Shown piece by piece: positions 21,541 through 31,711 of a stretch of DNA of 64,000 bases (within the stretch, counting starts at the first letter, position 1; every line of letters starts with the position of its first letter). Source of the stretch: Corynebacterium uberis (GTDB lineage: Bacteria > Actinomycetota > Actinomycetes > Mycobacteriales > Mycobacteriaceae). The notes beneath the pieces are model-generated. The model worked only from the letters and a program-made list of their open reading frames with translations. It was not told the DNA's origin and ran no database searches. The position numbers and the translations under genes are program-made. The DNA lies in the NCBI RefSeq assembly GCF_020616335.1, contig NZ_CP085051.1:1550001-1614000 (forward strand). The letters run 5' to 3'.

Positions 21541-21797
21541 GCGGTGCACTGGGGCTGCGAAAGTGCGGCAGTTTCACGCCGGCAGCCGGAATTAAGCACG
21601 GGAAAAATGGGGGGAAAGTTACGCTAAGAAAACTACCCCTGTACAGGGGAAATGTGCGCCCAATGACCAGCACAATGGTGCCAACCAAATTTGCTGTACA
21701 GGATGTGTAACGCCGCCGATCCTTTTCACAATATGCCCGATGGTTCCCGCTGCAACATTATGGTTGCCGCCCGCTCAAGCATTGGAGGTCTAGACCC
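21541..21797. promoter_or_regulatory. AT-richer intergenic region with a perfect palindrome before the HTH gene
   Basis: About 257 bp without a gene and with lower GC than the flanks. It holds a perfect 14-bp palindrome CCCCTGTACAGGGG at 21636–21649 and a second partial copy CTGTACAGG at 21694–21702, 58 bp further on. Both lie 90–160 bp upstream of the HTH gene start, so they are candidate operator sites. TTGGAGG at 21781–21787 is the ribosome-binding site of that gene. No tRNA or ncRNA fold was recognised. Confidence 0.5.
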
Positions 21798-22091
21798 ATG
21801 ACCATGCAAAGCACTAGCGCCCTGCCCCGGCCCGTCGCTAGCGATGACAAGGATTTCTACCGGCGTGACCTCGCCGTGGTGGATCTATCCACGGACACCA
21901 TTTTCTGGACGACCGCCCAGGTGGCGGCCTATTGCGGAATTTCGCGGCAAACGTTGAGCTCCTACGTTTCCCGTTCGCAGGCCCCCGCCCCCGTTGGCAA
22001 GTTCAACGGCCTGCCGCTGTGGGAGGCAGAGAGCATTAAAGTGTGGCACCACTCTCGCCCCTCACAGCGGCGGCTGCACCCCCAGCCTTAG
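21798..22091 (+). CDS. Small helix-turn-helix protein, MerR/excisionase-like
   Basis: A 97-aa protein with a winged-helix/excisionase-type HTH. The TTAQVAAYCGISRQTLSSYV segment (about residues 38–57) reads like the MerR-type HTH_17 family, followed by a short wing and WEAESIKVWHHSR, similar to the Trp/Arg-containing end of AlpA or Xis proteins. No integrase, phage or plasmid gene lies near it, so it is more likely a chromosomal regulator than a mobile-element excisionase. Its ATG has TTGGAGG 9 nt upstream; a second in-frame ATG lies two codons in. It may regulate itself through the palindromes upstream. It converges with gdhA with 6 bp between the stops. Confidence 0.75.
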   Translation: MTMQSTSALPRPVASDDKDFYRRDLAVVDLSTDTIFWTTAQVAAYCGISRQTLSSYVSRSQAPAPVGKFNGLPLWEAESIKVWHHSRPSQRRLHPQP

Positions 22092-22097
22092 TGCTGC

Positions 22098-23495
<1,398 letters not shown>

Positions 23496-23576
23496 TTATT
23501 GCACAGGTATTGCGGTCCACGCACCTTTTTAGTCAACAAATTTCCCCCACACCCCTCCTGACCTGCGAAAAAATAC

Positions 23577-23597
23577 CTGTCAGCCGCAAGGTGACAG
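23577..23597. promoter_or_regulatory. Inverted repeat between gdhA and the glycerate kinase gene
   Basis: CTGTCA (23577–23582) and TGACAG (23592–23597) form a perfect 6-bp inverted repeat with a 9-bp spacer, 23 bp before the glycerate kinase start and 133 bp from gdhA. It could be an operator for either divergent gene. No known regulator consensus was matched. Confidence 0.35.
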
Positions 23598-23620
23598 CGA
23601 TTGCAGCACAATGGAAAACG

Positions 23621-24730
23621 ATGACTAGTACAAGCCCCCGGGTGGTAATCGCCCCCGACTCCTTCAAAGGCCACGCCGCCGCCGACGAGGCTGCCTCCTG
23701 GCTCGCCCAGGGCGTGCGCGAAACCCTGCCCCACGCCGACATCGCAGAGATGCCCATGGCCGACGGCGGCGAGGGCACCGCCCAGCTTTTCGACGGCGCC
23801 CCCATCACCCTGCCCACGACCGATGCCGCAGGCAGGCTCACCGAGGCCAGCTACACCTTCGATGCCGCCAACCAGACCGCCATCATCGATATCGCCGCCG
23901 CCTCTGGGCTGCCCGCCGTGGCCGACCACCCCGTCCCTATGACCGGCGACACCTACGGCACCGGCGTCCTCATTGCCGACGCCCACTCCCGCGGCGCCCA
24001 CACCATCGTGCTGGGGCTCGGCGGTTCCGCCACCATCGACGGCGGGACCGGGATCCTCGCAGCCTTGGGCGCTACCGGGCTCGACCGCGACGGCCTGCCG
24101 GTGCGCCCCGGCGGCGGACACGTAGGGCGCATCGACAGCTTTGACACGAGCGCCCTGAACATCGCCGCCGCAGCCGCGAACTTTGTCCTGCTGACCGACG
24201 TCGACGCCCCCGCCACCGGACCGCACGGCGCCGCCGCGGTCTTCGGCCCCCAAAAGGGCGCGACCCCAGCGCAGGTGGAGCTTCTCGACGCCGCTCTCTC
24301 CCACCTGTGCACCACCTGCGACATCGACCCCACCACCCCCGGCTACGGCGCCGCCGGCGGCATAGCCATCGGGCTGACCTGGCTGAGTCGGCTCCTCCAC
24401 GGCACCGACGAACACATTCGCCTCGCCCCCGGCGCCGAGGTCGTCGCCGCCAGCCACGGGCTGCCCGCCGCCCTGGAGGGTGCCGACCTTGCCATCACCG
24501 GCGAAGGTCGCCTGGATGATCAGTCCTTCCGCGGAAAGGTCGTGGGGACCGTGGCCGCGCAGTGCGGCCCACACACCCGCCTGGCGGTCGTCTGCGCCTT
24601 TGCGGACACGCGCCCACCCGGAGTGGACATCATCGAAGTCGATCGCGGCGCGGGCACCCGCGACCAACTCATCGATGCCGGCCGCCGGGCCGCTGAGGGC
24701 TACCTGCGCACCTCCACCCACCACGGGTAA
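23621..24730 (+). CDS. Glycerate kinase (GarK/GlxK family)
   Basis: A 369-aa ATP-dependent glycerate kinase, phosphorylating glycerate to 2- or 3-phosphoglycerate and so linking glyoxylate or glycerate catabolism to glycolysis. Family signatures are VVIAPDSFKGHAAADEAA at the N-terminus, MADGGEGT near 48, and GLGGSATIDGGTGILAALG around 128–146. AVFGPQKGAT and GAAGGIAIGL lie in the second half. ATG 23621 was chosen because the conserved VVIAPDSFKG follows directly; the frame is open upstream without support. The last 31 bp overlap a convergent hypothetical gene. Confidence 0.93.
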   Translation: MTSTSPRVVIAPDSFKGHAAADEAASWLAQGVRETLPHADIAEMPMADGGEGTAQLFDGAPITLPTTDAAGRLTEASYTFDAANQTAIIDIAAASGLPAVADHPVPMTGDTYGTGVLIADAHSRGAHTIVLGLGGSATIDGGTGILAALGATGLDRDGLPVRPGGGHVGRIDSFDTSALNIAAAAANFVLLTDVDAPATGPHGAAAVFGPQKGATPAQVELLDAALSHLCTTCDIDPTTPGYGAAGGIAIGLTWLSRLLHGTDEHIRLAPGAEVVAASHGLPAALEGADLAITGEGRLDDQSFRGKVVGTVAAQCGPHTRLAVVCAFADTRPPGVDIIEVDRGAGTRDQLIDAGRRAAEGYLRTSTHHG

Positions 24731-25086
24731 GAGGCCGGAAGCTCGAAACGGTTTTCATCGAGCAGCGCCAGCGGATCGGCAGGCAGGTTCGCCTGGGGAG
24801 TCAGCAGGCGCGACAGGCCCATGGCCAACTCGTTGAGAGACCCCTGGGCGTCCACGATCTCCACGTCATAGCGGCGCATGTGCGCCCCCTGCTCCACCGA
24901 CAGGCCCGGGGTGTGGCGCAACACCTCCTCAACATCGGCTGCGATGACAGGACGAGCGGACGTGCGCACCGCAGCGTGGCGCACACAACCGTGATCGACG
25001 AGGCGTCGACAAGCAGTAGCAAAAGCCCCATCGAGGGTGCAGGCGTTGGCGTCAGGAATGAGAACGTCAAACTGTATAGACGGCAT
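24700..25086 (-). CDS. Hypothetical protein, 128 aa
   Basis: I do not recognise this 128-aa protein. It has no signal peptide and no membrane segment. The N-terminal MPSIQFDVLIPDANACTLDGAF looks like the start of a small alpha/beta fold, and HMRRYDVEIVDAQGSLNELAMGLSRLL suggests an amphipathic helix after a strand. The final WWVEVRR overlaps the 3' end of the glycerate kinase gene by 31 bp. It fills an otherwise empty stretch, and its codon usage looks like the neighbours', so it is probably real. It is divergent from the amidohydrolase with a 53-bp gap. Confidence 0.6.
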   Translation of the reverse strand: MPSIQFDVLIPDANACTLDGAFATACRRLVDHGCVRHAAVRTSARPVIAADVEEVLRHTPGLSVEQGAHMRRYDVEIVDAQGSLNELAMGLSRLLTPQANLPADPLALLDENRFELPASYPWWVEVRR

Positions 25087-25139
25087 GAGGATAGCCTAAA
25101 GCACCTCACCCCTTTCGCGCATTCTCTACAGTTGGAACC

Positions 25140-26399
25140 ATGAACCATACGCCGCTGCTACTGACGTCAACTACCGCTGACCTGGGCTTCCAGCGCGCAT
25201 TCTACGAAGACCTGCACGAACATCCGGACCTGTCCGGCCAAGAGCGGGCCACCGCGGCGCGCATCGAGGAACGCCTGGCCCACTACGACTGCGAGGTCCA
25301 CACCCACATCGGCGGGTTCGGAATCGTCGCCATCTTCCGCAACGGGCCCGGGCCCGTGGTGCTCATGCGCGCGGACTTTGACGCCCTACCAGTCAAGGAA
25401 GACACCGGCGTGGACTTCGCCTCCACCCGCGTCCAGGCCCGCCCCGACGGCTCTACCGCCCCCGTCATGCACGCCTGCGGCCACGACATGCACACCACCG
25501 CGCTGATGGGCGTGTGTGCGACTCTCGACGCCGACCGCGACCGGTGGAACGGAACATTCATCGCGCTGTTCCAACCCTCGGAGGAAAACGGCGTCGGCGC
25601 GGACGCCATGATCGCCGACGGGCTCGCCTCCATCATCCCCAAGCCCGACGTCTGCTTCGGCCAGCACATCATGCCCGGGCGCGCCGGCGAGGTGCAGACG
25701 ATGGCCGGCGGCCAACTCGCCGCCGCAGACTCCATCCGGATCACCATCCCCGGCGTCAGCGCCCACGGATCCATGCCCCACAAGGCGGTAGACCCCGTCT
25801 ACGTCGCCGCCATGATCATCATCCGGCTCCAAGGAATAGTCGGCCGGAAAGTCGACCCCAACGAATTCGCCGTCATCACCGTCGGATCTGTGCGCGCCGG
25901 CGAGGTCAACAACATCATCCCCGAAAGCGCACAGCTGCAACTGAACTGCCGGTTCTACAACGACGCCGTGAAAAAGCGCGTCCTGGCGGCCATCCAGCGC
26001 GTGGTCAAGGCCGAATGCACCGCCTCCGGCTGCCCGGCGGCCCCCTCCTTCGAGTTCTTCTCCCACGCTGAGGTCACAGACAACTCCACCGAGGTCTTCG
26101 ACCGCGTGCGCCCCATCTTTGACAAGGTCTTTGGCGCCAAGTCCGTCGAGGCGAAACGCTCCACCGTCTCCGAAGACTTCTCCCACATCCCCCGGGCGCT
26201 CGGCGTTCCCTACATGTTCTGGTTCATCGGGTGCACCCCCCACGACGTATGGGATAACGCCGTAGCCAACGGCACCGTTGACGAGGACGTCCCCGTCAAC
26301 CACATGCCCACGTTCCTGCCCGACTACGAGCCCACCGTCGAGTCCGCCACCCGCGCCGGCGTCGCCGCCGCCCTGACCTACCTCGCCCGACAGCAATAG
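25140..26399 (+). CDS. M20D family amidohydrolase
   Basis: A 419-aa metallo-amidohydrolase of the hippurate / N-acyl-L-amino acid hydrolase type, which removes acyl groups from amino acids. Metal ligands are in MHACGHDMHTTAL (about residue 106) and QPSEENGVGA (about 143), with VCFGQHIMPG near 177 and SEDFSH in the C-terminal part; these are the M20D set. RADFDALPV near 78 is also conserved. The protein lacks a signal peptide, so it is cytosolic. The true substrate could also be an N-acetyl-diaminopimelate, IAA-conjugate or odour precursor; sequence alone does not decide. A bidirectional terminator follows before pyk. Confidence 0.9.
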   Translation: MNHTPLLLTSTTADLGFQRAFYEDLHEHPDLSGQERATAARIEERLAHYDCEVHTHIGGFGIVAIFRNGPGPVVLMRADFDALPVKEDTGVDFASTRVQARPDGSTAPVMHACGHDMHTTALMGVCATLDADRDRWNGTFIALFQPSEENGVGADAMIADGLASIIPKPDVCFGQHIMPGRAGEVQTMAGGQLAAADSIRITIPGVSAHGSMPHKAVDPVYVAAMIIIRLQGIVGRKVDPNEFAVITVGSVRAGEVNNIIPESAQLQLNCRFYNDAVKKRVLAAIQRVVKAECTASGCPAAPSFEFFSHAEVTDNSTEVFDRVRPIFDKVFGAKSVEAKRSTVSEDFSHIPRALGVPYMFWFIGCTPHDVWDNAVANGTVDEDVPVNHMPTFLPDYEPTVESATRAGVAAALTYLARQQ

Positions 26400-26402
26400 A
26401 CA

Positions 26403-26438
26403 AACCCCCCACCGGTGAATGCTCACCGGGTGGGGGTT
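26403..26438. terminator. Bidirectional terminator between the amidohydrolase and pyk
   Basis: A long near-perfect inverted repeat with arms AACCCCCCACCGGTGA and TCACCGGGTGGGGGTT around a four-base loop, between convergent genes. T/A tracts at both ends make it usable in both directions. Confidence 0.85.
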
Positions 26439-26473
26439 AAGGCGCAGGCGGGCACTGTCCGTCCCTGCGCTTC

Positions 26474-27910
26474 CTAGCGGTTGCCGTGGGCAGCCTCAAC
26501 CAGATCATCGCCCAGCTGGTGGACGTGAATCATGTTGGTGTTGCCCTGGATTCCCGGAGGCGTACCGGCCACCACAACGACCATGTCATTGTTGGTGTAC
26601 TCCTCCATCTTGAGCAGCGCGTCATTGACCTCGTTGAGCATCTCATCGGTGGTCTCCACCTCGGGGCACAAGAAGGGCTCCACACCCCAGGTCAGCGACA
26701 GCTGCGCGTGCACGTCCGAGTTCGGCGTGAACACCAGCAGCGGCAGGTGCGAGTGCAGGCGAGCGACGCGACGCGCCGTATCGCCGGAGGATGTAAACGC
26801 CACCAGCGCCTTGGAATTGAGCCGCTCGGCGATATCGCGCGCGGAGTAAGAGATCACGCCGCGCTTGGTGCGCGGAATGTGCGACAGCGGCGGCACGGTG
26901 CCACCCGACTCGGTCTTGCGCACGATGCGGGCCATGGTGCGTACAACGTTGTGCGGGTCCACGCCCACGGAGGTCTCACCGGAGAGCATGACGGCATCCG
27001 CGCCGTCGAGCACGGCGTTCGCCACGTCCGATGCCTCGGCGCGGGTAGGCCGCGAGTTGGTGATCATGGAGTCGAGCATCTGGGTGGCCACGATGACCGG
27101 CTTCGCGTTCTCGCGGGCGATCTGGATGGCCCGCTTCTGGAAGAGCGGAACCTGCTCCAGCGGAACCTCCACGCCAAGGTCACCACGGGCGATCATGATG
27201 CCGTCGAAGGCCAAAACGATGGACTCGAGGGCGTCCACGGCCTCAGGCTTTTCCAGCTTGGCGATCACCGGAACCCGGCGACCCTCCTCATCCATGACCT
27301 TGTGCACCAGGTCCACGTCCGCCGGGGAGCGCACGAAGGACAGCGCGATGAGATCCACGCCCAGCTGCAGCGCGAAACGCAGGTCCGCGATGTCCTTTTC
27401 AGACAGGGCCGGAACGGAAACATCCATGCCGGGCAGGGAGACACCCTTGTGGTCAGAGACCGGGCCCCCTTCGGTGACCTCGCAGACCACGTCATTGCCC
27501 TCAACCTTGAGGCAGACGAGCCCGACCTTGCCATCATCGACGAGCAGGCGGTCCCCCGCCTTCGCGTCCTTGGCCAACCCCTTGTAGGTGGTAGACACGC
27601 GGTCATGGGTGCCCTCGACGTCATCGGTGGTGATGCGCACGACCTCACCGTTGTCCCACTGGGCGGTGCCGTTCTCAAAGGTCCCTAGGCGAATCTTCGG
27701 GCCCTGAAGGTCAGCCAGGATGCCCACGGACTTGCCGGTCTGCTCCGCGGCCTCGCGGACCCAGGCGTAGTTCTGCGCGTGGTCCTCATGGCTGCCGTGC
27801 GAGAAGTTCATGCGAGCCACGTTCATGCCGTCTTCGACGAGGCGCCGGATGGCCTCATCGCTGGCGACTGCCGGCCCGAGCGTACATACGATCTTGGTTC
27901 TTCTATCCAC
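26474..27910 (-). CDS. pyk: Pyruvate kinase
   Basis: The final step of glycolysis, phosphoenolpyruvate plus ADP to pyruvate plus ATP. The 478-aa length fits the family (475 aa in C. glutamicum). Visible motifs are TKIVCTLGPAVAS at the N-terminus, MNFSHGSHEDH near 34, IIAKLEKPEAV (active-site Lys; here VIAKLEKPEAV) and GIMIARGDLGVEVPLEQVP. The C-terminal allosteric domain begins near 340. The start GTG 27910 follows the family start (VDRRTKIVC). The 186-bp gap upstream to lgt holds a weak hairpin and the promoter region. Confidence 0.96.
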   Translation of the reverse strand: MDRRTKIVCTLGPAVASDEAIRRLVEDGMNVARMNFSHGSHEDHAQNYAWVREAAEQTGKSVGILADLQGPKIRLGTFENGTAQWDNGEVVRITTDDVEGTHDRVSTTYKGLAKDAKAGDRLLVDDGKVGLVCLKVEGNDVVCEVTEGGPVSDHKGVSLPGMDVSVPALSEKDIADLRFALQLGVDLIALSFVRSPADVDLVHKVMDEEGRRVPVIAKLEKPEAVDALESIVLAFDGIMIARGDLGVEVPLEQVPLFQKRAIQIARENAKPVIVATQMLDSMITNSRPTRAEASDVANAVLDGADAVMLSGETSVGVDPHNVVRTMARIVRKTESGGTVPPLSHIPRTKRGVISYSARDIAERLNSKALVAFTSSGDTARRVARLHSHLPLLVFTPNSDVHAQLSLTWGVEPFLCPEVETTDEMLNEVNDALLKMEEYTNNDMVVVVAGTPPGIQGNTNMIHVHQLGDDLVEAAHGNR

Positions 27911-28021
27911 GTGATCCAACCTACTTCGTTTTCGTTCCGATCTCCACGGTACACGACGCCTAGATGAATCCGAATACGCCCGGTTTTGTTGTTTTCCCTG
28001 GATAGTGCGGGCGGGAGTCCA

Positions 28022-28046
28022 CAAAAAAACACCACACATGTGGGGG
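28022..28046 (-). terminator. Possible terminator after lgt
   Basis: On the minus strand a 5-bp stem (CCACA/TGTGG) within CCCCCACATGTGTGG is followed by a run of seven T. It lies about 50 bp after the lgt stop. Confidence 0.4.
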
Positions 28047-28096
28047 CACACAGCGTCGCAGCCGCGCGGGAGAGACCGCACCGCGGGCGTTAAGAC

Positions 28097-28972
28097 TTAA
28101 TCTACCTGCGAATCCACCCGCGTGCCGCGCCCAAACCGGGCCCGCAACCACACAAAGGTAGCAACGGCGCCAAGCCCCACCACCGCGGAGACAATCGTAT
28201 TAATCCGCAGGCCAAAGACATGCGTGGCGGGATCATCGCGCATCAACTCCACAAAGAACCGGCCCAAGGTATAGCCCGCAACATACAGCGCGAAGACCTG
28301 ACCGTGGCCCAGCTGCCACCGCCGATGCGCCCACAGCAACACCAGGCACACGGCCACGTTCCACAGCGCCTCATAGAGGAACGTCGGGTGCACCGTAGCC
28401 AGCACCTCACCCGTTGAATGACCGGTCAGCGGCGCCACACGACCAGACTCATTGACCCGCTGATAAATCTCCAGCGCCCACGGCACATCGGTGGGCCGCC
28501 CATAGAGCTCCTGGTTGAACCAATTGCCCAGACGCCCGATCGCCTGCGCAAGGATGACGCCGGGGGCGGCAGCATCCGCGAACGCACCAAGGGCGACCCC
28601 GCGGTAGCGCAGCAACAACCACACGCACAGCGTCCCCAGGGCCACCGCGCCCCAAATACCCAGTCCGCCGTTGGTAATTTTCACCGCGTCGATGGGGTGG
28701 GCGCCGGGGCCAAAGTACTTATCCCAGTCCGTGAGCACGTGGTAGGCACGCCCCCCGATAATCCCCGCCGGGATCGCCACAATCGCCGCATCCCACACCA
28801 CCGCGGGGTCACCCCCCACAGCCCGGTAGCGGCGTTGGGTCATCCACAATGCCACCACAATGCCCGTGATGATGCACAGCGCGTAGGCACGAATCGGGAT
28901 CGGGCCGAGGTACCACACTCCCTGGGGCGGGGAGGGAATTGTTGCCAGATAGTCAACTCTCACTCGACCCAT
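28097..28972 (-). CDS. lgt: Prolipoprotein diacylglyceryl transferase
   Basis: An integral membrane enzyme that transfers diacylglycerol to the lipobox cysteine of prolipoproteins. The 291-aa protein has the Lgt signature [20 protein letters not shown] near residue 130, a [15 protein letters not shown] start typical of the family, and about seven membrane segments. The start ATG 28972 has an AGGGGGG stretch about 10 nt upstream; a GTG three codons later is an alternative. The gene follows the trpC-like gene by 26 bp, as in mycobacteria (trpC ... lgt). Its targets include the lipoproteins at 40.9–41.6 and 62.5–63.2 kb. LspA, the next enzyme in the path, is encoded at 59 kb. Confidence 0.94.
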   Translation of the reverse strand: MGRVRVDYLATIPSPPQGVWYLGPIPIRAYALCIITGIVVALWMTQRRYRAVGGDPAVVWDAAIVAIPAGIIGGRAYHVLTDWDKYFGPGAHPIDAVKITNGGLGIWGAVALGTLCVWLLLRYRGVALGAFADAAAPGVILAQAIGRLGNWFNQELYGRPTDVPWALEIYQRVNESGRVAPLTGHSTGEVLATVHPTFLYEALWNVAVCLVLLWAHRRWQLGHGQVFALYVAGYTLGRFFVELMRDDPATHVFGLRINTIVSAVVGLGAVATFVWLRARFGRGTRVDSQVD

Positions 28973-28998
28973 TGTGCCCCACCCCCCTGTCAGGTGCG

Positions 28999-29820
28999 TT
29001 ACCGCAACGTCGCAGCCTTGCGCGAGGGGCACGCGGGGTGCTGGCCCGCCGCACACAGGACCCGAAGACTGCGGCCCGGCTCCGCTGCTGCCATCACCGC
29101 ATTGTGCACCACCACGGCATCCGCCCCGGCCGCGGCGTAGTCGATGACATCGCGGGAACTGCCCACCCCTGATAGCCCCACACAGATCACGGTCGCCGGC
29201 ATCCCCGCGGCCACCTCCGCAAAACGGTCCGGTCCACTGGTGTGCGCCCCCGGCTCCTGCTTGCCGCGCGTATCCACCCCGATGACCGTGAACCCGGCGC
29301 GCAGCGCGCGGTCCGCCTCCTGCGGGCAGCGCACCTCCGCCAGCGCGACCATCTGTAAGGACTCCGCACGGTCGGCCAGCGCTGCCAGCCGGTAGTCATC
29401 GAGGTAGCGCACCTTGAGCGGGATGATGTCGGCGCCGTAGTACCGGGCCTCATGGACCTGGTAGGGGTCATAGATGATGCCCCGCGCCATGATCGGGACG
29501 CTGACCGCGGCGCGCACAAGGGCCATGTCCTCTAACGCCCCCGGGTGGCGGTGGGGCTCAATGTGGCAGGCAATGAGGTGTGCCCCGCCAGCCTCAAAGT
29601 CGTGGGCGACGTCCGTAATCGAGGACACTGGGTGGGCGACCTGCTTGATCTCGGGGATGACCCCACATCCCTCACGCAATAGGCCGGTGACCGCCGCCCG
29701 GGGCGGGTCGACGCTGGTGGACATCGCTTTGATAGCCCGAAAGTTCACCCGGGCTTCCCGCCGGGCGACGTCTAGGCGCACGCCGGAAGGAACCGTGTCA
29801 ACCGCTGTGTGCCCAGCCAT
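28999..29820 (-). CDS. trpC: TrpC-like protein (indole-3-glycerol-phosphate synthase family), divergent
   Basis: A 273-aa TIM-barrel protein of the IGPS family, which in the tryptophan pathway makes indole-3-glycerol phosphate. The fold and several sites are kept: VIPEIK with Glu57 and Lys59, Glu88, [14 protein letters not shown] and Glu162. But several residues that are catalytic or substrate-binding in true TrpC differ: the KRASPS loop reads KQVAHPVS, the catalytic Lys of the RKDF motif is Arg113 in MARGII, and the SES of strand 8 is GLS (Leu216). The Asn in GVNNRDL is Asp183. A good GGGAGG lies before ATG 29820. It sits between the Trp-associated membrane protein and lgt as in mycobacteria. 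It may not be an active IGPS. Confidence 0.8.
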   Translation of the reverse strand: MAGHTAVDTVPSGVRLDVARREARVNFRAIKAMSTSVDPPRAAVTGLLREGCGVIPEIKQVAHPVSSITDVAHDFEAGGAHLIACHIEPHRHPGALEDMALVRAAVSVPIMARGIIYDPYQVHEARYYGADIIPLKVRYLDDYRLAALADRAESLQMVALAEVRCPQEADRALRAGFTVIGVDTRGKQEPGAHTSGPDRFAEVAAGMPATVICVGLSGVGSSRDVIDYAAAGADAVVVHNAVMAAAEPGRSLRVLCAAGQHPACPSRKAATLR

Positions 29821-29910
29821 GGTTGCCTCCCGCTTGTACCGGTTGCCAGCGTGGCAGGTGCTGTCCATTCCTGCAGTTGATGGTATCCCCCCGGCCCACA
29901 GGACTGAAAA

Positions 29911-30594
29911 TCAGCCGCGATTTTCATTCGGAGTTGGTCCCGGTTGCGTATCAGTCGGGTCAATATCCGCATCCAGGGCGTCCCACAACACCCGGCCTGA
30001 TTCCTCCGACAATCCGGCTGCGCCGTGCTCGTCCTGCTCCGCCAGCTGCGCACGCACCTTGTGGGTGCGCTGTGCCGGGCGTTCGTAGCGGCGCGTCCGC
30101 GCACCGTCTGCTCCTGGGCGCACGACCAGCACTATTGCCGCGCACAGGGCCACGGCCGCCGCGAGCAAGACCAGTACCGGGCCGAGCGCGGCCACGTCCG
30201 TGGCGGTGATCTGGGACCATTCGGAGATGCTGACGGGGTGGTTGGCGCGCTGGCTGGTGGTCCCGTGGGTTAACAGGTCAAAAGCGCGCTGCGGATCTGC
30301 GCCAGAGATCAGGGTGGACACCGGGATCCAGGACACCAGCGCGGCGATGAGCGCGGCAAGCGCGCCGATGATGCGGCGGGCCAGCGACCGCACCACCAGG
30401 ATGGCTACGGCTGCTGCCAGCAGGGCCAGCGCCCCTGCCCCGAGCCCGGGCGCCCAGCTCGCCCCGGTGATCGTCACGGAGGTGGGCCCGGACTTGTCAT
30501 CGAATGCGCTGACGTCGATCCAGGTCATTCGGGAGGCGAGCCACCATACCGCGGCGCTGGCGAGGAGGATCGCCGCGGTGATGCGGGCCTTCAT
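29911..30594 (-). CDS. Trp-biosynthesis-associated membrane protein (TIGR02234 type)
   Basis: A 227-aa membrane protein of the actinobacterial family found between hisI and trpC. Four hydrophobic segments can be drawn: about 5–24, 50–71, 74–97 and 139–160. The N-terminal [15 protein letters not shown] loop with a conserved Trp, and the short loop [12 protein letters not shown], are like the family. The C-terminal 60 residues are polar and cytoplasmic. The biochemical role is unknown. Its start overlaps the hisI stop by 4 bp, so it is in the his transcript, and the trpC-like gene follows after 90 bp. Confidence 0.82.
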   Translation of the reverse strand: MKARITAAILLASAAVWWLASRMTWIDVSAFDDKSGPTSVTITGASWAPGLGAGALALLAAAVAILVVRSLARRIIGALAALIAALVSWIPVSTLISGADPQRAFDLLTHGTTSQRANHPVSISEWSQITATDVAALGPVLVLLAAAVALCAAIVLVVRPGADGARTRRYERPAQRTHKVRAQLAEQDEHGAAGLSEESGRVLWDALDADIDPTDTQPGPTPNENRG

Positions 30595-30950
30595 TGTTGC
30601 TCCTGCGCGAGGAGGACATCGGCGTCGAAGCAGGTGCGGTCCCCCGTGTGGCAGGCGCCGCCGGTCTGGTCGACGCGCAGCAAGATGGCGTCACCGTCGC
30701 AGTCGAGGCGCACTTCCCGCACGGCCTGGGTGTGCCCCGAGGTTGCGCCCTTGACCCAGTATTCCTGGCGGGAGCGTGACCAGTAGGTGGCCTTGCGGGT
30801 GGCTAGGGTGGCCGCCAGCGCGGCGGCGTCCATCCACGCCAGCATGAGGACGGCCCCGGTGGTGGCGTCCTGCGCGATTGCCGGGACGAGTCCCGCGTCG
30901 TTGAAGGCGACCCGGCTGGCGATCTCTGGGTCAAGTGTTGGGGTATTCAT
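30591..30950 (-). CDS. hisI: Phosphoribosyl-AMP cyclohydrolase
   Basis: The third step of histidine biosynthesis, opening the purine ring of PR-AMP. The 119-aa single-domain protein has the cyclohydrolase signature [19 protein letters not shown], metal-binding [11 protein letters not shown], and the zinc cysteines [12 protein letters not shown]. No HisE pyrophosphohydrolase domain is fused to it. It overlaps hisF by 1 bp and the next gene by 4 bp, a tightly coupled array. Confidence 0.95.
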   Translation of the reverse strand: MNTPTLDPEIASRVAFNDAGLVPAIAQDATTGAVLMLAWMDAAALAATLATRKATYWSRSRQEYWVKGATSGHTQAVREVRLDCDGDAILLRVDQTGGACHTGDRTCFDADVLLAQEQQ

Positions 30951-31711
30951 CAGCGCACCTCGTGGCCGGTGTCGGCGAGTTCTTTTTTCACCGCGGCGAT
31001 GCTGACCTTGCCAAAGTGGAAGATGGAGGCTGCGAGCACGGCGTCAGCGCCGGCGTCGATAGCCGGGGGGAAGTCCGCCGCGGCACCGGCGCCACCGGAG
31101 GCGATGATGGGGACATCGACGGCGCGGCGCACTGCGGCGATCAGTTCGGTGTCAAAGCCGTCCTGGGTGCCATCGGCATCCATCGAGTTGACCAGGATCT
31201 CCCCGGCGCCCAGGCGAGCGCCTTGGCGCGCCCACTCGATGGCGTCGACGCCCGCGGACTTTCTCCCGCCGTGGGTGGTGACCTCAAAACCGGAGGGCTG
31301 GTCTGCGCTGCGGCGGGCATCCAGGGACAACACGATGCACTGGTTGCCAAAGGTCTGGGCAAGCTCGGCGAGCAGTTCCGGGCGCCGCAGCGCCGCGGTG
31401 TTGACGGCTACCTTGTCGGCGCCGGCACGCAGCAGCTGCCTGACGTCCTCCACACTGCGCACCCCGCCGCCGACGGTCAGGGGGATAAACACCTGGTCTG
31501 CTGTGCGCCGCACCACCTCAAGCATGGTGCCGCGGCCAGCCGCCGAGGCGGAGACATCCAGAAACGTCAGCTCATCAATGCCCGCGGCGTCGTAGGCCGC
31601 GGCGAGCTCGACGGGATCGCCGGCATCCTTAAGGTCTGCAAAGCGCACCCCCTTGACCACCCGGCCGTCATCCACGTCCAGGCACGCGATTACTCGTACG
31701 GCCAGTGTCAT
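30950..31711 (-). CDS. hisF: Imidazole glycerol phosphate synthase subunit HisF
   Basis: The cyclase subunit, which with HisH makes imidazole-glycerol phosphate and AICAR. The 253-aa TIM barrel has catalytic aspartates in [14 protein letters not shown] (about residue 11) and in VLSLDARR (about 130), with phosphate-binding [10 protein letters not shown] and [10 protein letters not shown]. The frame is open further upstream into impA, but the conserved [12 protein letters not shown] and an AAAGGAC site fix the start at 31711. It overlaps impA by 4 bp. Confidence 0.96.
   Translation of the reverse strand: MTLAVRVIACLDVDDGRVVKGVRFADLKDAGDPVELAAAYDAAGIDELTFLDVSASAAGRGTMLEVVRRTADQVFIPLTVGGGVRSVEDVRQLLRAGADKVAVNTAALRRPELLAELAQTFGNQCIVLSLDARRSADQPSGFEVTTHGGRKSAGVDAIEWARQGARLGAGEILVNSMDADGTQDGFDTELIAAVRRAVDVPIIASGGAGAAADFPPAIDAGADAVLAASIFHFGKVSIAAVKKELADTGHEVR

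Noticed and set aside
21798..22091. The HTH protein as a phage or integrative element excisionase.
   Set aside because: No integrase, attachment repeat, phage or plasmid gene lies near; the flanks are core chromosomal genes.
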